The notes beneath the pieces were generated by a model. The model had not been told where the DNA came from and made no database searches. It saw only the letters and a list, made by a program, of their open reading frames with translations. From Massilia sp. METH4 (lineage in GTDB: Bacteria; Pseudomonadota; Gammaproteobacteria; Burkholderiales; Burkholderiaceae_D), in NCBI RefSeq assembly GCF_037094685.1, contig NZ_CP146614.1, positions 3,410,001 through 3,474,000 on the forward strand: a stretch of DNA of 64,000 bases, written 5' to 3'. Shown piece after piece: positions 1-10,525 of the stretch. A program made the translations under genes and the position numbers. The stretch's first letter is position 1. Each line of letters opens with the position of its first letter.

Positions 1-14
1 AGACTGGAAATAAC

Positions 15-128
15 GGTGTCTGACACCAGGCGGATCCGCTGGTGTAAATAAAGGTGCCCGGCACTGGGCGGATCCGCTGGTGTAAATAAAGGTGTCTGGC
101 ACTGGGCGGATCCGCTGGTGTCGTACAC
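15..128. repeat. 38-bp tandem repeat, three copies
   Basis: Three adjacent copies begin at 15, 53 and 91, each starting GGTGTC or GGTGCC and carrying GGCGGATCCGCT followed in the first two by GGTGTAAATAAA. The copies differ at a few positions. The third runs into the inverted repeat at 117-165. No gene is seen in 1-198. Confidence 0.85.
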
Positions 129-165
129 CATTTCGGGTGTCTCATCCGAAATGGTGTACGACACC
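117..165. repeat. Perfect 20-bp inverted repeat, 9-nt loop
   Basis: The arm at 117-136 (GGTGTCGTACACCATTTCGG) is exactly complementary to 146-165, around a loop at 137-145. It lies downstream of the stop of the minus-strand dioxygenase gene at 199, so it could act as a transcription end, but there is no T-run. It shares the GGTGTCG...CGACACC ends and the following GGTTTTC with the palindrome at 11654. Confidence 0.85.
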
Positions 166-198
166 GGTTTTCTCAAGAAGCCACCGGTTTTCCGTCGC

Positions 199-999
<801 letters not shown>

Positions 1000-1085
1000 A
1001 CCGGACTCCATCGTTTCAGGTATGAAGAATATACGGCCCGCGCCGCGCCGCCACAACCAGCAAAATCTCGATACTGATGTTCGAA

Positions 1086-1955
1086 TCAGTGCAAGTGATG
1101 CGGCCCGGCGTCGTCCCGCGCCAGCGCCGCCAGCGCGAACAGCCGCGCCATGCGCATCCAGGCCACGGCCAGCACGATCGCCTGCGCCAGCAGCAGCGCA
1201 CCCAGCGTGCCGGGCAGGCCGATGGCCGGCACATGCATCCTGGCCCATCCCAGCAGGGCGGCCAGCGCCAGGCCCGCAACGGACGGCACGGTCCATGCCA
1301 GCAGTGCACCGCCGGGCCGGCGCCACAGCAGGGCCAGGCCGGAAGCCCAGGCGCGCACTGCGCCGGTTCGGCGCCGGTCGATGGCCAGCATGGCGCGGCC
1401 GGCATCGACGGTGAGGTTCGCCAGCAGCACCAGGAGCACGGCGGCCGTGGCGGCGGCAATTTGCCAGGGCTGCGTGTCGGCATAGGTGATGGCCCGGGCC
1501 GCATGCTGCCGCGCCATGTCGGCCAACTCGCCGCCGAGCAGGGCGGCGGCGCCCAGCGGCACCACGGCCCACGCCAGCATGCGGAACATGCGCGGGTATT
1601 GTTCGCCGGCGCCCGACAGCAGCTCGCGCAGCCGCGGCGGTTGCGCCGCGCGCACGGCCGTCACCGCCGCCCCGGTCAGCAGCGGCGACAGTAGCAGCGT
1701 GAGGATGAGCGCCCCGACCCCCGCAGCCGTCAGCGCATCGCGCTCGCGCAGTACGGCCGTGCCCAGGTCGGTGAGGGCGATCATGTCGAGCGCACGCGCC
1801 AGCGCCGGCACATGCACGGAGTGGTCGAGTTCCCGCGCCAGCAGGAACCACACAGGCAGCGATGCCAGCACGGCCGGCAGCAACAGGCAGACCAGCCACA
1901 GAAGCAGCAGGCGCCATTGCAGCGCCACGCCGGCCGCGTTCAACAGGCGCTTCAT
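1086..1955 (-). CDS. Multi-pass membrane protein of unknown function
   Basis: A 289-residue hydrophobic protein with about six predicted membrane segments, the first at residues 15-40, and a C-terminal helix rich in Ala and Leu. Its ATG overlaps the TGA of the upstream M1 peptidase gene (ATGA, 1952-1955), so the two are almost certainly translated together. I do not recognise a family. Some bacterial M1-type peptidases are fused to or paired with ABC-2-like permeases, so a permease-like partner role is possible, but no motif proves it. The tail ends with two histidines just before the stop. Confidence 0.75.
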   Translation of the reverse strand: MKRLLNAAGVALQWRLLLLWLVCLLLPAVLASLPVWFLLARELDHSVHVPALARALDMIALTDLGTAVLRERDALTAAGVGALILTLLLSPLLTGAAVTAVRAAQPPRLRELLSGAGEQYPRMFRMLAWAVVPLGAAALLGGELADMARQHAARAITYADTQPWQIAAATAAVLLVLLANLTVDAGRAMLAIDRRRTGAVRAWASGLALLWRRPGGALLAWTVPSVAGLALAALLGWARMHVPAIGLPGTLGALLLAQAIVLAVAWMRMARLFALAALARDDAGPHHLH

Positions 1956-4060
1956 AGCGCCGCCACCAGCGCGAGCAAAGCCTGGGTCACGGCGGCGAAG
2001 TCGAACGTCCAGCGGCGCGTGGCCGCATCGTCGGCTTCGACCGTGCGCGTGTCGTCGAGCTTGTTCGTGTCGAGCAGGTGGCGGCGTTGCGGGTCCAGCT
2101 CCGCCGACACGGCTTTGGCGCGCTTGACCCATTCGAAGCGCTTCCATGGTTCGTCGCCGTTCCATTGCACGGTCTCGCGGCTGCCGTCCGCGAATGTCAC
2201 CACGAGGGTCTGGGGAACGGCCGCGCCGCGGCGGCGCACCACGACCTTGGTCTTGAACGGCCGAGCTCCACCCGGCTCCAGCATGGCCGGCGTCAGTTCC
2301 ACCAGCTTGCCCTGCCGCGTCGCGTAACCCGGCTGTGGTGACAAGGCTTCGCTGGTGAGCGAGGCGATGCGGTCGTCCACTTTTTGCACCGCGTACACCT
2401 GCTGGGCGAAGACGGTTTCCACCAGCGCCCGCTTGCCGCTGACCTCGGCAAGCGTCTCCCGCAGGTCGGCCACGCTGGGGTGCCGGAAGCGCCAGCGCCG
2501 GTAGTACTCGCGAAAGGCCCGGTCCATGACCTCGGTCCCCAGTTGCGCCTGCAGGTCGTGCAGCATCACGGCCGTGCGCGAATAGGCGGGGCCGACGCCG
2601 TCGAGCCGTTCCCAGGTGTTCGCGCCGATCGGGTCGGCCGGTTCCTCGCGCGGCGCGTCGAGCCGCTCGCCCGGGAAGCCGCCGAACGCGAAGGCTCCCG
2701 CACCCTCGAGCAGGGTTGCCAGCACGGGCAGCGAAGCGGGCCGCTGGCCCAGCATGCGCACATTCCAGTATTCGTTCAAGCCTTCGTCCAGCATCGGTTC
2801 CTCGAACTCGTTGCTGGCCACGATGCCGTGCAGGTACATGTGCGCGAATTCGTGCACGGTGACGAAATCGAGGTCGTAGCGGTCGCGCGTGCCGGGCGCG
2901 GGATCGAGCACGCTGTCGGTGGTGAAGAAGGTCGGGTATTCCATGCTGCCCGCGTGGGCGGCATTGTACGGCGCGATCACCACCGTCAGGGTATCGTAGG
3001 GATAGGGGGCGAACTTGTCGGCGAAATAGGCCAGCGAGCGTTTCGTCATGTCCAGCACGGGGGCGGCGTTCGACGCATAGTCCGGCGGGTACAGCACCGT
3101 GATCGCCACCGGCCTGCCGCCGGGTGACGACCAGGTGCTCCGCAGCGGCGGCGCCGTGCGATTGTCCGCCGTCCACGCGAAATCGTGCACGTCGCCCTGC
3201 GCGTAATGATGGGTGACGAGGCCGTCGCGCTCCACCGGCTTGCCTTGCAGGGCGCCCGTGGCGCCCACGGTATAGCCCTTCGGCACCGTCAGCTTCACGT
3301 CGTAGTGGCCGAAGTCGGCGTAGTACTCGGAATCGGTATGGTACTCGTGGACGTTCCAGCGCACTTCGGTGGCGCCGCGTTCGCCCGGCAGTTCCAGCAC
3401 GCCGATCTTCGGGAACCACTGCGCCACCAGGTGGAAGGTGCCGTAGTGGCCGGTGCGTGCCGTCACGCGCGGCAACTGGTCAAAGAAGGCGATGTCGAGC
3501 GTGGTGCTGGCACCCGGCGGCACACCGCGCGGCAAGTCCAGGCGCACCACGGTGCGGTCGGTCTTCGGGCCGCCATCCGGTTGCACGAACGTCCACGGCA
3601 CATCGGTCCCGCCCTGGCGCACGTGGCGCAGGTCGGTGTAGCCCCATTCGCCTTCGCCCGTGCCGTCGGCCAGGCCTTGCGCGCGCAGCTCCGTCATGAA
3701 GGTACTGTCGCCATTGCGAAAGGCGTTCAGGTACAGGTGCAGGTAGACACTGTTCACCGTGCGGTCGCTGCGATTGCGCCAGATGAGCTGCTGCCGGCCC
3801 TCGACCGTGTGCCGCACCGGGTCGAGCGCGGCTTCGATGCGGTAGTCGGCCACCCGTTCGGACAGCGTGGCTTCCGCGCCGGTACGGATACCGCCCCAGG
3901 CACCGGGGCTGCTGGGCGTTTGCACGGCCGCTGCGTGCGCCGATGCGAACGGGATTTCCTGTGCCGGGCCGGAACGGGCGACCTGCGCCAGCGGCGCCGG
4001 CTGAACCAGCAGCGCGGCCGCCGCCGCGGCCACCACCACGATCGATTGCAGGACGTGCAT
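1952..4060 (-). CDS. M1 family (gluzincin) metallopeptidase, secreted
   Basis: This 702-residue protein carries the full M1 zinc site: HEFAH with His403, Glu404 and His407, then Glu426 exactly 18 residues later in LDEGLNEYW. The exopeptidase motif is present in altered form as GSMEYP instead of GAMEN. A signal peptide is likely at the N-terminus (hydrophobic residues 7-20), followed by a linker and an N-terminal beta domain (residues 60-330). The ATG at 4060 has AAGGAG seven bases upstream. M1 enzymes remove N-terminal residues from peptides; the altered GAMEN motif makes its specificity uncertain. It overlaps the downstream membrane protein gene by four bases. Confidence 0.88.
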   Translation of the reverse strand: MHVLQSIVVVAAAAAALLVQPAPLAQVARSGPAQEIPFASAHAAAVQTPSSPGAWGGIRTGAEATLSERVADYRIEAALDPVRHTVEGRQQLIWRNRSDRTVNSVYLHLYLNAFRNGDSTFMTELRAQGLADGTGEGEWGYTDLRHVRQGGTDVPWTFVQPDGGPKTDRTVVRLDLPRGVPPGASTTLDIAFFDQLPRVTARTGHYGTFHLVAQWFPKIGVLELPGERGATEVRWNVHEYHTDSEYYADFGHYDVKLTVPKGYTVGATGALQGKPVERDGLVTHHYAQGDVHDFAWTADNRTAPPLRSTWSSPGGRPVAITVLYPPDYASNAAPVLDMTKRSLAYFADKFAPYPYDTLTVVIAPYNAAHAGSMEYPTFFTTDSVLDPAPGTRDRYDLDFVTVHEFAHMYLHGIVASNEFEEPMLDEGLNEYWNVRMLGQRPASLPVLATLLEGAGAFAFGGFPGERLDAPREEPADPIGANTWERLDGVGPAYSRTAVMLHDLQAQLGTEVMDRAFREYYRRWRFRHPSVADLRETLAEVSGKRALVETVFAQQVYAVQKVDDRIASLTSEALSPQPGYATRQGKLVELTPAMLEPGGARPFKTKVVVRRRGAAVPQTLVVTFADGSRETVQWNGDEPWKRFEWVKRAKAVSAELDPQRRHLLDTNKLDDTRTVEADDAATRRWTFDFAAVTQALLALVAAL

Positions 4061-4255
4061 GCTGCTCCTTGTGCAGGGACGATGGGGCCACTATAGCGAG
4101 GCTCATGCATGGATGGCAATGCCCGCGGCATCTTAAATCCGGCTTAACAAGGACATAAGGAGGACTTGGGCTTACACACCGTTACTTACGCTGACGCAAA
4201 AAATGGTAATCTCCCGGCGTTTGCATTTACCACCGACCCAACGAGAAGGAAGATC
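4061..4255. promoter_or_regulatory. Divergent intergenic region, M1 peptidase / dsbA
   Basis: These 195 bases separate the minus-strand peptidase from plus-strand dsbA and must hold both promoters. AAGGAG precedes the peptidase and AAGGAAG precedes dsbA. I see no clear operator or palindrome. Confidence 0.4.
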
Positions 4256-4909
4256 ATGCGTCCACTGCGCCGCCTCATGCTTGCCGCCACCGCCATGCTG
4301 GCCTTGACCGCCACCGCGTCCCAGGCGGCCGGGCCGGGCTACACGACCCTCTCCACGCCGGTACCCGCGACCGCGCCTGGCAAGAAGGTCGAGGTCATCG
4401 AATTCTTCATGTACACGTGCCCGCACTGCTACGCGCTCGATCCGCTGCTGGAAGAGTGGGTCAAGAAGCAGGGCGACCGCATCGTGTTCAAGCGCCTGCA
4501 CTTCGCCCAGGGCCCGACCGACCCGCTGGCGCATGCGTATGTGACGCTGGAGGCGATGGGCCAGACCGAGCTCGTGCACAGCAAGATCCTGCGCGCCATC
4601 CATGGCGAGCGCCAGCGCATCTATCGCAGCGACGAGCAGATGAAGGAATTCCTGGTCAAGAACGGCGTCGACAAGGCCCGCTACGAACAGCTCTTTAATT
4701 CGTTCAGCGTACAGACTAAGATGAAGTCACTGGCCAACACCATCGGCAAGTACCAGGTCACGTCGGCACCCACGCTGGTCGTGGACGGCCGCTACATGAC
4801 GTCGCCGACGATTGCCGGCGGGCCGGGGGCCTCGGAAGTGCAGGCCGGCCGCCAGACGATCGCCGTGCTGGACCAGCTGGTGGCCAAGGCCGCGGCGGAA
4901 AAGAAATAA
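4256..4909 (+). CDS. dsbA: Periplasmic thiol:disulfide oxidoreductase DsbA
   Basis: DsbA introduces disulfide bonds into exported proteins. The 217-residue product has a cleavable signal peptide (residues 1-25), a thioredoxin fold with the active site CPHC at residues 55-58 inside FFMYTCPHCY, and the cis-proline loop SAPTLVVDG near residue 170. The ATG at 4256 is chosen over the upstream in-frame start because AAGGAAG sits just before it and the signal peptide begins there. It is followed after 24 bases by a small membrane protein gene and then a terminator, suggesting a two-gene transcript. Confidence 0.95.
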   Translation: MRPLRRLMLAATAMLALTATASQAAGPGYTTLSTPVPATAPGKKVEVIEFFMYTCPHCYALDPLLEEWVKKQGDRIVFKRLHFAQGPTDPLAHAYVTLEAMGQTELVHSKILRAIHGERQRIYRSDEQMKEFLVKNGVDKARYEQLFNSFSVQTKMKSLANTIGKYQVTSAPTLVVDGRYMTSPTIAGGPGASEVQAGRQTIAVLDQLVAKAAAEKK

Positions 4910-4933
4910 TCATCGAGCTGTAGAGAGGTTGTC

Positions 4934-5245
4934 ATGAGCGATCGCGAAAAAGGCATCATGGAAGCGTTCAACGCGCTGGAGCCGGATGAAAAGCGGCTCT
5001 TTTCCGTCAGCAACGTCAACCATCTGGCATGGAGCCTCGTGGTCGTGCTGCTGGTCCTGGCCGGCTGGCTGGCCGCGGCGCTCGTCAATGCCGAGAACCA
5101 GCGCCATGCGCTGATGACGAAGCAGTGCCAGGACCGCGTGTTCAAGGAAGAGGTCGACAAGATGTGCCTGCTGACCGTGCGTTCCCGCGAGCACTGGTGG
5201 CAGCACCTCACCTACGGCATGGGGCACCTGTCGCCGGAGAAGTGA
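4934..5245 (+). CDS. Small single-pass membrane protein, function unknown
   Basis: A 103-residue protein with an acidic N-terminal stretch (residues 1-30), one strong membrane helix (about residues 33-52, WSLVVVLLVLAGWLAAALV) and a charged C-terminal part with two cysteines (QCQDR and MCLLT). It lies 24 bases after dsbA on the same strand and ends before the terminator at 5263, so it is probably co-transcribed with dsbA. The paired cysteines would fit a link with disulfide chemistry, but this is only inference. I do not recognise a named family. Confidence 0.7.
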   Translation: MSDREKGIMEAFNALEPDEKRLFSVSNVNHLAWSLVVVLLVLAGWLAAALVNAENQRHALMTKQCQDRVFKEEVDKMCLLTVRSREHWWQHLTYGMGHLSPEK

Positions 5246-5262
5246 TGGCGTTGCTTGAGTAG

Positions 5263-5289
5263 AAAAAGCCCGCGGATGCGGGCTTTTTT
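5263..5289 (+). terminator. Rho-independent terminator after dsbA operon
   Basis: The stem AAAAAGCCCGC (5263-5273) pairs with GCGGGCTTTTT across a four-base loop and ends in a T-run. It is well placed to end the dsbA transcript. Confidence 0.92.
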
Positions 5290-5297
5290 GTTGCCTT

Positions 5298-5322
5298 GAA
5301 AATAGGGACGTACCCCATTTTC
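5298..5322. repeat. Dispersed palindrome, GGG-N5-CCC type
   Basis: GAAAATAGGG faces CCCCATTTTC around ACGTA, with one unpaired base on each side. It lies 11 bases past the stop codon of the minus-strand GH3 gene and between convergent genes. The following TTTCAAG resembles the tail seen after the copies at 29317, 35064 and 57760. Confidence 0.7.
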
Positions 5323-5333
5323 AGAGCAATATT

Positions 5334-7733
5334 TCAAGAAGTTACCGTCAATTTCGCCGACTTCAGCCGCACGCTGTCCGGTCCCGCGTGGATCGTGAAG
5401 CTGCCCGGCTCCACCACGCGCTTCATGTCCACGTTGTAGAACCACAGGTCCGAAGGCTTGATGTCGAACACCAGCGTCTTCTTCTCGCCCGGCTGCAGGG
5501 TCACGCGCCGGAACGCCTTCAGTTCCAGCACGGGCCGCGTGACGGACGAGATGTCGTCGCGGATATAGATCTGCACGACCTCGTCGCCAGGCACGGAACC
5601 CGTGTTGGTCACGTCCACCTCGACCCGCGTCGATTCGCTTGGCCGGATCGTGGCCTTCGCCAGGCGCGGCGCCGAGATGTCGAACGTGGTGTACGACAGC
5701 CCGAAGCCGAACGGGAACAGCGGCTTGGTACTGCCGTCGATGTAGCCGCGCCGCGCCGAAGGCTTGTGGTTGTAGAAGATGGGCAGCTGGCCCACGCTGC
5801 GCGCGAACGACACGGGCAGCTTGCCGCCCGGGTTGACGCGGCCGAACAGCACGTCGGCAGCCGCGTTGCCCGTTTCCTGGCCCAGGTACCAGCCCTCGAT
5901 GATGGCGTCGGCCCGCTCGGCGATGAAGTTGATCGCCATCGGCCGGCCGTTCAGCAGGAACACGACGGTGGGCTTGCCCAGGTCGAAGATGGCTTTCGCC
6001 AGGTCGTTCTGCTGGCCCAGCAGGTCCAGCGTGGCGCGGTCGCCCAGGTGCTGGTCGGCCCAGGCCTCGCGGCTGGTCTGTTCGTTGTCGCCCAGGACCA
6101 TCACGATGGTGTCGGCCGATTTCGCCGCGGCCACCGCCTCGGCGATCAGCCGCGCGTTCACGTCCGGCGCGGTCCAGCGAATCTCGTCCTTGCCCCAGAT
6201 GCGCTCCTCGGTGATGCGCACGCCCTCGCGGTAGTCGAAGCCGAAGCCCTGCGCCTTCGCCTCGGCCTGCAGCGCGTCGTGGATCGAGACGACCTTGCGG
6301 GGAATGTCCGAATAGCCGCCGATCGGCGTGTCCTTCGCGTGGGTGCCGAGCAGCAGCAGCTTGCCCGTCTTCGCGGGGCGCAGCGGCAGCACGCCCTTGT
6401 CGTTCTTCAGCAGCACCACGGAGCGGCCGGCCGCTTCGCGCGCGAGCGCCACGTCGCTTGCCGTGGCGGTTTGCGCGTCGGCCCGCGCCGCGTCGGCATA
6501 CGGGTTCTCGAACAGGCCGGCCAGGAATTTCAGCTCCAGGATGCGGCGCACCATCGCGTCGATCTCGCTGACCGCGACCTTGCCCTCCTTGACCAGCTCG
6601 GCCAGGTGGCGGTAACCGTGGCCATCGGGCGTTTCGATGTCCACGCCCGCCTTTACCGCGTAGTAGCCCGCTTCCTTCGGCGTGGCGGCCAGCTTGTGGC
6701 GCGTGACCAGCTCGCGGATGCCCATGTAGTCGGACACCATCACGCCCTTGAAGCCCCATTCCTTGCGGGCCACGTCGTTGAGCATCCACCGGTTCGCGTG
6801 CGATGGAACGCCGCCGATCTCGTTATACGAGGGCATGATGGCGGCTACCGTCGTCTCCTTCACGATGCGCTCGAACGGCGGGAAGAATTCCTCGCGCAAG
6901 GTCCGCTCGGATACTTCCGCCGGGCCGATGTTCGTGCCCGATTCCGGCTGGCCATGACCCGTCATGTGTTTCAGCGTCGCGAGGACCTTGTCCTTGGCGA
7001 GCTGGCGCGTGGTGCCGGAAAAGCCGATCACGGCCGCCTTGCCGATTTCCGCGGTCAGGTGCGGGTCCTCGCCATAGGTTTCCTCGATCCGGCCCCAGCG
7101 CGGCTCGCGCGCCACGTCGATGACGGGCGCCAGCGCGAAGTTCGCGCCGCGCGCGCGCATCTCGCGCGCCGCGACCGAGAACACGCGCGTCACGAGGTCC
7201 GGATCGAACGAAGAAGCCAGCCCGATCGCCTGCGGGAAGGACGTGGCGTCGAGCGCCGCATAGCCGTGCAGGGCTTCCTCGTGCATGAACAGCGGAATGC
7301 CCAGGCGCGTCTGCTCCAGCGCCCATTTCTGCGCCGCGTTCACGTAGTTCGCCGTCTCCAGCGCGCCGCGGTTCGGGCGCGCGCCATCGTCGCCGGCCGC
7401 CGCCGCGCTGCCCGCCTCGGACTTGCCCTGACGGTCCGACGGGCGCGCCAGCATGCCGATGCCGTGCGGGTATGCCTTCGAGGCCTTGGCGGCCGAGAAG
7501 GCGCCGTTGTCCTCGATCTTGCCCTTTTCGTTCCACACGCAATCCATCTGCGCGATCTTTTCCTCGAGCGTCATGCGCTTGATCAGGTCCTCGACGCGCT
7601 TCGGTACCGGTGCCGCCGGGTCCTTGTAGACCGGGCGGGCGGCCGTCGCGGCCATGGACAGGGAAGGGGCGGCGCCTGCCGCGGCCATCGTGGCCAGGAA
7701 GCGCCGGCGGCCGTTGTTCGAATCGTGTTGCAT
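5334..7733 (-). CDS. bglX: GH3 beta-glucosidase/beta-xylosidase, Tat-exported
   Basis: A 799-residue glycoside hydrolase family 3 enzyme of BglX type, which releases terminal glucose or xylose from oligosaccharides. The N-terminal barrel, the alpha/beta sandwich and the C-terminal fibronectin-III-like domain (last 80 residues) are all present. The nucleophile is Asp335 in VMVSDYMG. The N-terminus NGRRRFLATMAAAG is a twin-arginine signal, so the enzyme should be exported folded. The ATG at 7733 has AGGAG upstream. Downstream of xylFGH on the same strand with an 88-base gap, it may supply xylose to that transporter. Whether glucose or xylose is preferred cannot be told from sequence. Confidence 0.9.
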   Translation of the reverse strand: MQHDSNNGRRRFLATMAAAGAAPSLSMAATAARPVYKDPAAPVPKRVEDLIKRMTLEEKIAQMDCVWNEKGKIEDNGAFSAAKASKAYPHGIGMLARPSDRQGKSEAGSAAAAGDDGARPNRGALETANYVNAAQKWALEQTRLGIPLFMHEEALHGYAALDATSFPQAIGLASSFDPDLVTRVFSVAAREMRARGANFALAPVIDVAREPRWGRIEETYGEDPHLTAEIGKAAVIGFSGTTRQLAKDKVLATLKHMTGHGQPESGTNIGPAEVSERTLREEFFPPFERIVKETTVAAIMPSYNEIGGVPSHANRWMLNDVARKEWGFKGVMVSDYMGIRELVTRHKLAATPKEAGYYAVKAGVDIETPDGHGYRHLAELVKEGKVAVSEIDAMVRRILELKFLAGLFENPYADAARADAQTATASDVALAREAAGRSVVLLKNDKGVLPLRPAKTGKLLLLGTHAKDTPIGGYSDIPRKVVSIHDALQAEAKAQGFGFDYREGVRITEERIWGKDEIRWTAPDVNARLIAEAVAAAKSADTIVMVLGDNEQTSREAWADQHLGDRATLDLLGQQNDLAKAIFDLGKPTVVFLLNGRPMAINFIAERADAIIEGWYLGQETGNAAADVLFGRVNPGGKLPVSFARSVGQLPIFYNHKPSARRGYIDGSTKPLFPFGFGLSYTTFDISAPRLAKATIRPSESTRVEVDVTNTGSVPGDEVVQIYIRDDISSVTRPVLELKAFRRVTLQPGEKKTLVFDIKPSDLWFYNVDMKRVVEPGSFTIHAGPDSVRLKSAKLTVTS

Positions 7734-7775
7734 GGGTCTCCTTGATTTTCTTTAGCTTCACTTGCTGCCGAGCCC

Positions 7776-7802
7776 GTGTCATGGTGCCTGACCCCATGAC
7801 AC
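7776..7802. repeat. Short inverted repeat between bglX and xylH
   Basis: GTGTCATGG at 7776-7784 is complementary to CCATGACAC at 7794-7802, with TGCCTGACC in the loop. It belongs to the GTGTC/GACAC palindromes seen elsewhere in the window and lies between two genes of the same strand. Confidence 0.7.
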
Positions 7803-7821
7803 GAACCCAGCCGTGCCGCGG

Positions 7822-8964
7822 TCAGCGCTTGCCGGTCCGCGTCGCCACGTCCACCCACACGGCCAGCGTCAGGATCGCGCCCTTGACGATCATCTGCCAG
7901 TACGTATCCACGTCCAGCATCGACATGCCGTTATCCAGGCTCGCCATGACCAGGGCGCCGATCAGGGCGCCGTACACGGTACCGGAACCGCCGCGCATCG
8001 AGGTGCCGCCGATGAAGCAGGCGGCGATCGCATCGAGTTCGCCGGAAGTGCCGGCCGACGGGGCGCCGGCGGCCAGGCGGGCAGTGTTGATCAGGCCGGC
8101 CAGCGCGCACATCAGGCCCATGATGCCGAAGATCCACAGCTTCACGGCCTTGACGTTGATGCCGGAAAGGCGCGTCGCTTCCATGTTCGAGCCCACCGCG
8201 TAGATGCGGCGGCCGAACACGGTCTGCGTCGTCATGTAGGTGAAGATGCCCAGCAGGGCGAGCAGCAGCAGCACGGGCAGCGGAATGCCTTCGTAGCTGT
8301 TCAGCGTGGTGACGAAGCCGGCCAGCACGGCGCCGATGATGGCCAGGCGCAGCCCGTCGCGCCACACCGGTGCCTGTTCCAGGCCGTGGTGCGCACGGCT
8401 CTTGCGCTGGCGCCAGGTGAGCGAGATGGCGATCACGAACAGCGTGATGCCCAGCACGATCCCCCATTGCGGCGGCAGGTAGCCCTGGCCGATGTAGACG
8501 AAATTGTCCGACACCGGGGCGATCGTCACGCCATCGGTCACGCCGAGCAGGATGCCGCGGTAGGCCAGCATGCCACCCAGGCCCACGATGAACGAGGGAA
8601 TGTGCAGGTAAGCCGTCAGGTAACCGTTGAACAGGCCGATGAACAGGCCCACGGCCAGCACGGCGACCATGTTGACGGGCAGGCTCATGCCGTGCGTGAC
8701 GTCCAGCACGGCCGCGATGCCGCCCAACAGGCCCAGCAGCGAGCCGACGGACAGGTCGATCTCGCCGGCGATGATCACCAGCGACATACCGCAGGCGAGA
8801 ATGCCCGTCACCGCCATCTGCCGCATCAGGTTCGACATATTGCGCGGCGTGAGGAAGCCGCCTTCCGTCATCCATGTGAAGAAGCCCCAGATCAGCACGA
8901 TCGCGACGAGCAGGGCGAGCATCTTGTACTGCGTGAACAGCTTCTTGAATTGATTGCTTTTCAT
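7822..8964 (-). CDS. xylH: Xylose ABC transporter permease XylH
   Basis: The 380-residue integral membrane protein belongs to the ribose/xylose permease family (BPD_transp_2), with about ten membrane helices. The stretch IIAGEIDLSVGSLLGL is the family signature that contacts the ATPase. It forms the inner-membrane channel of the xylose importer with XylG, fed by XylF. The gene starts at ATG 8964, 10 bases after the stop of xylG, and the order xylF-xylG-xylH matches the E. coli operon. No frameshift or truncation is seen. Confidence 0.93.
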   Translation of the reverse strand: MKSNQFKKLFTQYKMLALLVAIVLIWGFFTWMTEGGFLTPRNMSNLMRQMAVTGILACGMSLVIIAGEIDLSVGSLLGLLGGIAAVLDVTHGMSLPVNMVAVLAVGLFIGLFNGYLTAYLHIPSFIVGLGGMLAYRGILLGVTDGVTIAPVSDNFVYIGQGYLPPQWGIVLGITLFVIAISLTWRQRKSRAHHGLEQAPVWRDGLRLAIIGAVLAGFVTTLNSYEGIPLPVLLLLALLGIFTYMTTQTVFGRRIYAVGSNMEATRLSGINVKAVKLWIFGIMGLMCALAGLINTARLAAGAPSAGTSGELDAIAACFIGGTSMRGGSGTVYGALIGALVMASLDNGMSMLDVDTYWQMIVKGAILTLAVWVDVATRTGKR

Positions 8965-8974
8965 GAGTCTCGGT

Positions 8975-10504
8975 CTAGTGAAGCGGTTGCGCCAGGGCGG
9001 CGGCCAGCAGGGTTTCCTGCGTGAGGTTGTCGTTGACGAAGTCGCCGCGCAGCTGGCCTTCGCCGATCACGAGCACGCGGTCGGACACGCCCAGCACTTC
9101 CTGCAATTCGGACGACACCATGACGATCGAGATCCCCTCGGCAGCCAGGTTCAGCATCAGCTGGTAGATCTCGAACTTGGCGCCCACGTCCACGCCGCGC
9201 GTGGGTTCGTCCAGGATCAGGATCTTCGGTTTCGTCAGCAGCATCTTCGACAGCACGGCCTTCTGCTGGTTGCCGCCGGAGAGGCCGGTGATCGGCAGGA
9301 AGGGGCTGGCCGTCTTCAGTTTCAGGCGCCCGATCTCGCCGCGGATCACCTTCAGCTCCTCGTCCTGGTCGATGCGGCTGCCGTGCGAAAACTGCTGGAG
9401 GATGGCCATCGTCATGTTCTGGCCCACCGACAGGTCCGGCACGATGCCATGGTGCTTGCGGTCTTCCGGCACCATCGCCAGCCCGGCGCGGATCGATTTC
9501 AACGGGTTGCCGGTATCCCAGCGCTGCCCGTGGTACCACACCTCGGCCTCGTACTGTCCCTCGTACGAGCCGAAGATGGCCGACACCAGCTCCGTGCGCC
9601 CCGCGCCCACCAGGCCGGCGATGCCGAGTATCTCGCCGCGGCGCAAACTGAACGACACGTCGTCCACGCGCTTTCTTTGCGGGCTGTCCGGGTCCCAGCA
9701 CGTCACATGCCTGGCCTCGAAGATGACTTCACCCGGCGTGTGCCGCTTTTGCGGATACAGCTGGTTCATCTCGCGCCCCACCATCTGCGCGATGATCTTG
9801 TCGACGCTCATGTCGCGCATCGGGGTGGTGGCGATGTGCTGGCCGTCGCGGATCGTCACGATCGTGTCGCAGATCGCCTCGATCTCGTCGAGCTTGTGCG
9901 AGATGTAGATGCACGTGACGCCCTTCGCCTTCAGCTGGTGGATGATGTCCAGCAGGATGCGGATCTCGGACGTGGTGAGCGACGACGAGGGCTCGTCCAG
10001 GATCAGGAGCCGGGCATTCTTGTTCAGGGCCTTGGCGATTTCGATCAGCTGCTGGTGCCCGCCGCCGTACTGCTTCACCGGCAGCACCACGTTCACGTCG
10101 CGGATGTTCAGGCCGGCCAGCAGTTCGCTGGCGCGCCGATTCATCGTGTCGTAGTCGAGGCGCCCGCCGGGCAGGGTGATCTCGTTGCCAAGGAATATGT
10201 TTTCCGTCACCGACAGTTCCGGCACGAGCATCAGTTCCTGGTGGATGATGACGATGCCGGCGGCTTCCGTTTCACGGATCGAGGTGGCTTTCAGCGGCGC
10301 GCCGTCCCAGTAGATCTCGCCGTCGTAGGTGCCGTGCGGGTAGACCCCGGACAGTACCTTCATCAACGTCGATTTTCCCGCGCCGTTCTCGCCGCACAGG
10401 CCGACGCATTCGCCGGCCTTCACCTTGATGTCGATGCCGTTCAGTGCGCGCACACCGTCGAACTGCTTGACGATGCCGCGCATCTCGAGAAGATAATCGC
10501 TCAT
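8975..10504 (-). CDS. xylG: Xylose ABC transporter ATP-binding protein XylG
   Basis: A 509-residue protein with two fused ABC ATPase domains, as usual for sugar importers of the Rbs/Xyl class. The first has the Walker A motif GENGAGKST; the second has the signature LSGGNQQKA followed by the Walker B stretch [14 protein letters not shown]. The ATG at 10504 gives [10 protein letters not shown], which matches the usual start of XylG. An upstream TTG at 10522 is possible, but no good ribosome site supports it. The gene begins 21 bases after the xylF stop and drives xylose import with XylH. Confidence 0.93.
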   Translation of the reverse strand: MSDYLLEMRGIVKQFDGVRALNGIDIKVKAGECVGLCGENGAGKSTLMKVLSGVYPHGTYDGEIYWDGAPLKATSIRETEAAGIVIIHQELMLVPELSVTENIFLGNEITLPGGRLDYDTMNRRASELLAGLNIRDVNVVLPVKQYGGGHQQLIEIAKALNKNARLLILDEPSSSLTTSEIRILLDIIHQLKAKGVTCIYISHKLDEIEAICDTIVTIRDGQHIATTPMRDMSVDKIIAQMVGREMNQLYPQKRHTPGEVIFEARHVTCWDPDSPQRKRVDDVSFSLRRGEILGIAGLVGAGRTELVSAIFGSYEGQYEAEVWYHGQRWDTGNPLKSIRAGLAMVPEDRKHHGIVPDLSVGQNMTMAILQQFSHGSRIDQDEELKVIRGEIGRLKLKTASPFLPITGLSGGNQQKAVLSKMLLTKPKILILDEPTRGVDVGAKFEIYQLMLNLAAEGISIVMVSSELQEVLGVSDRVLVIGEGQLRGDFVNDNLTQETLLAAALAQPLH

Positions 10505-10525
10505 GCGCTTAATTGCGTGCAATCA

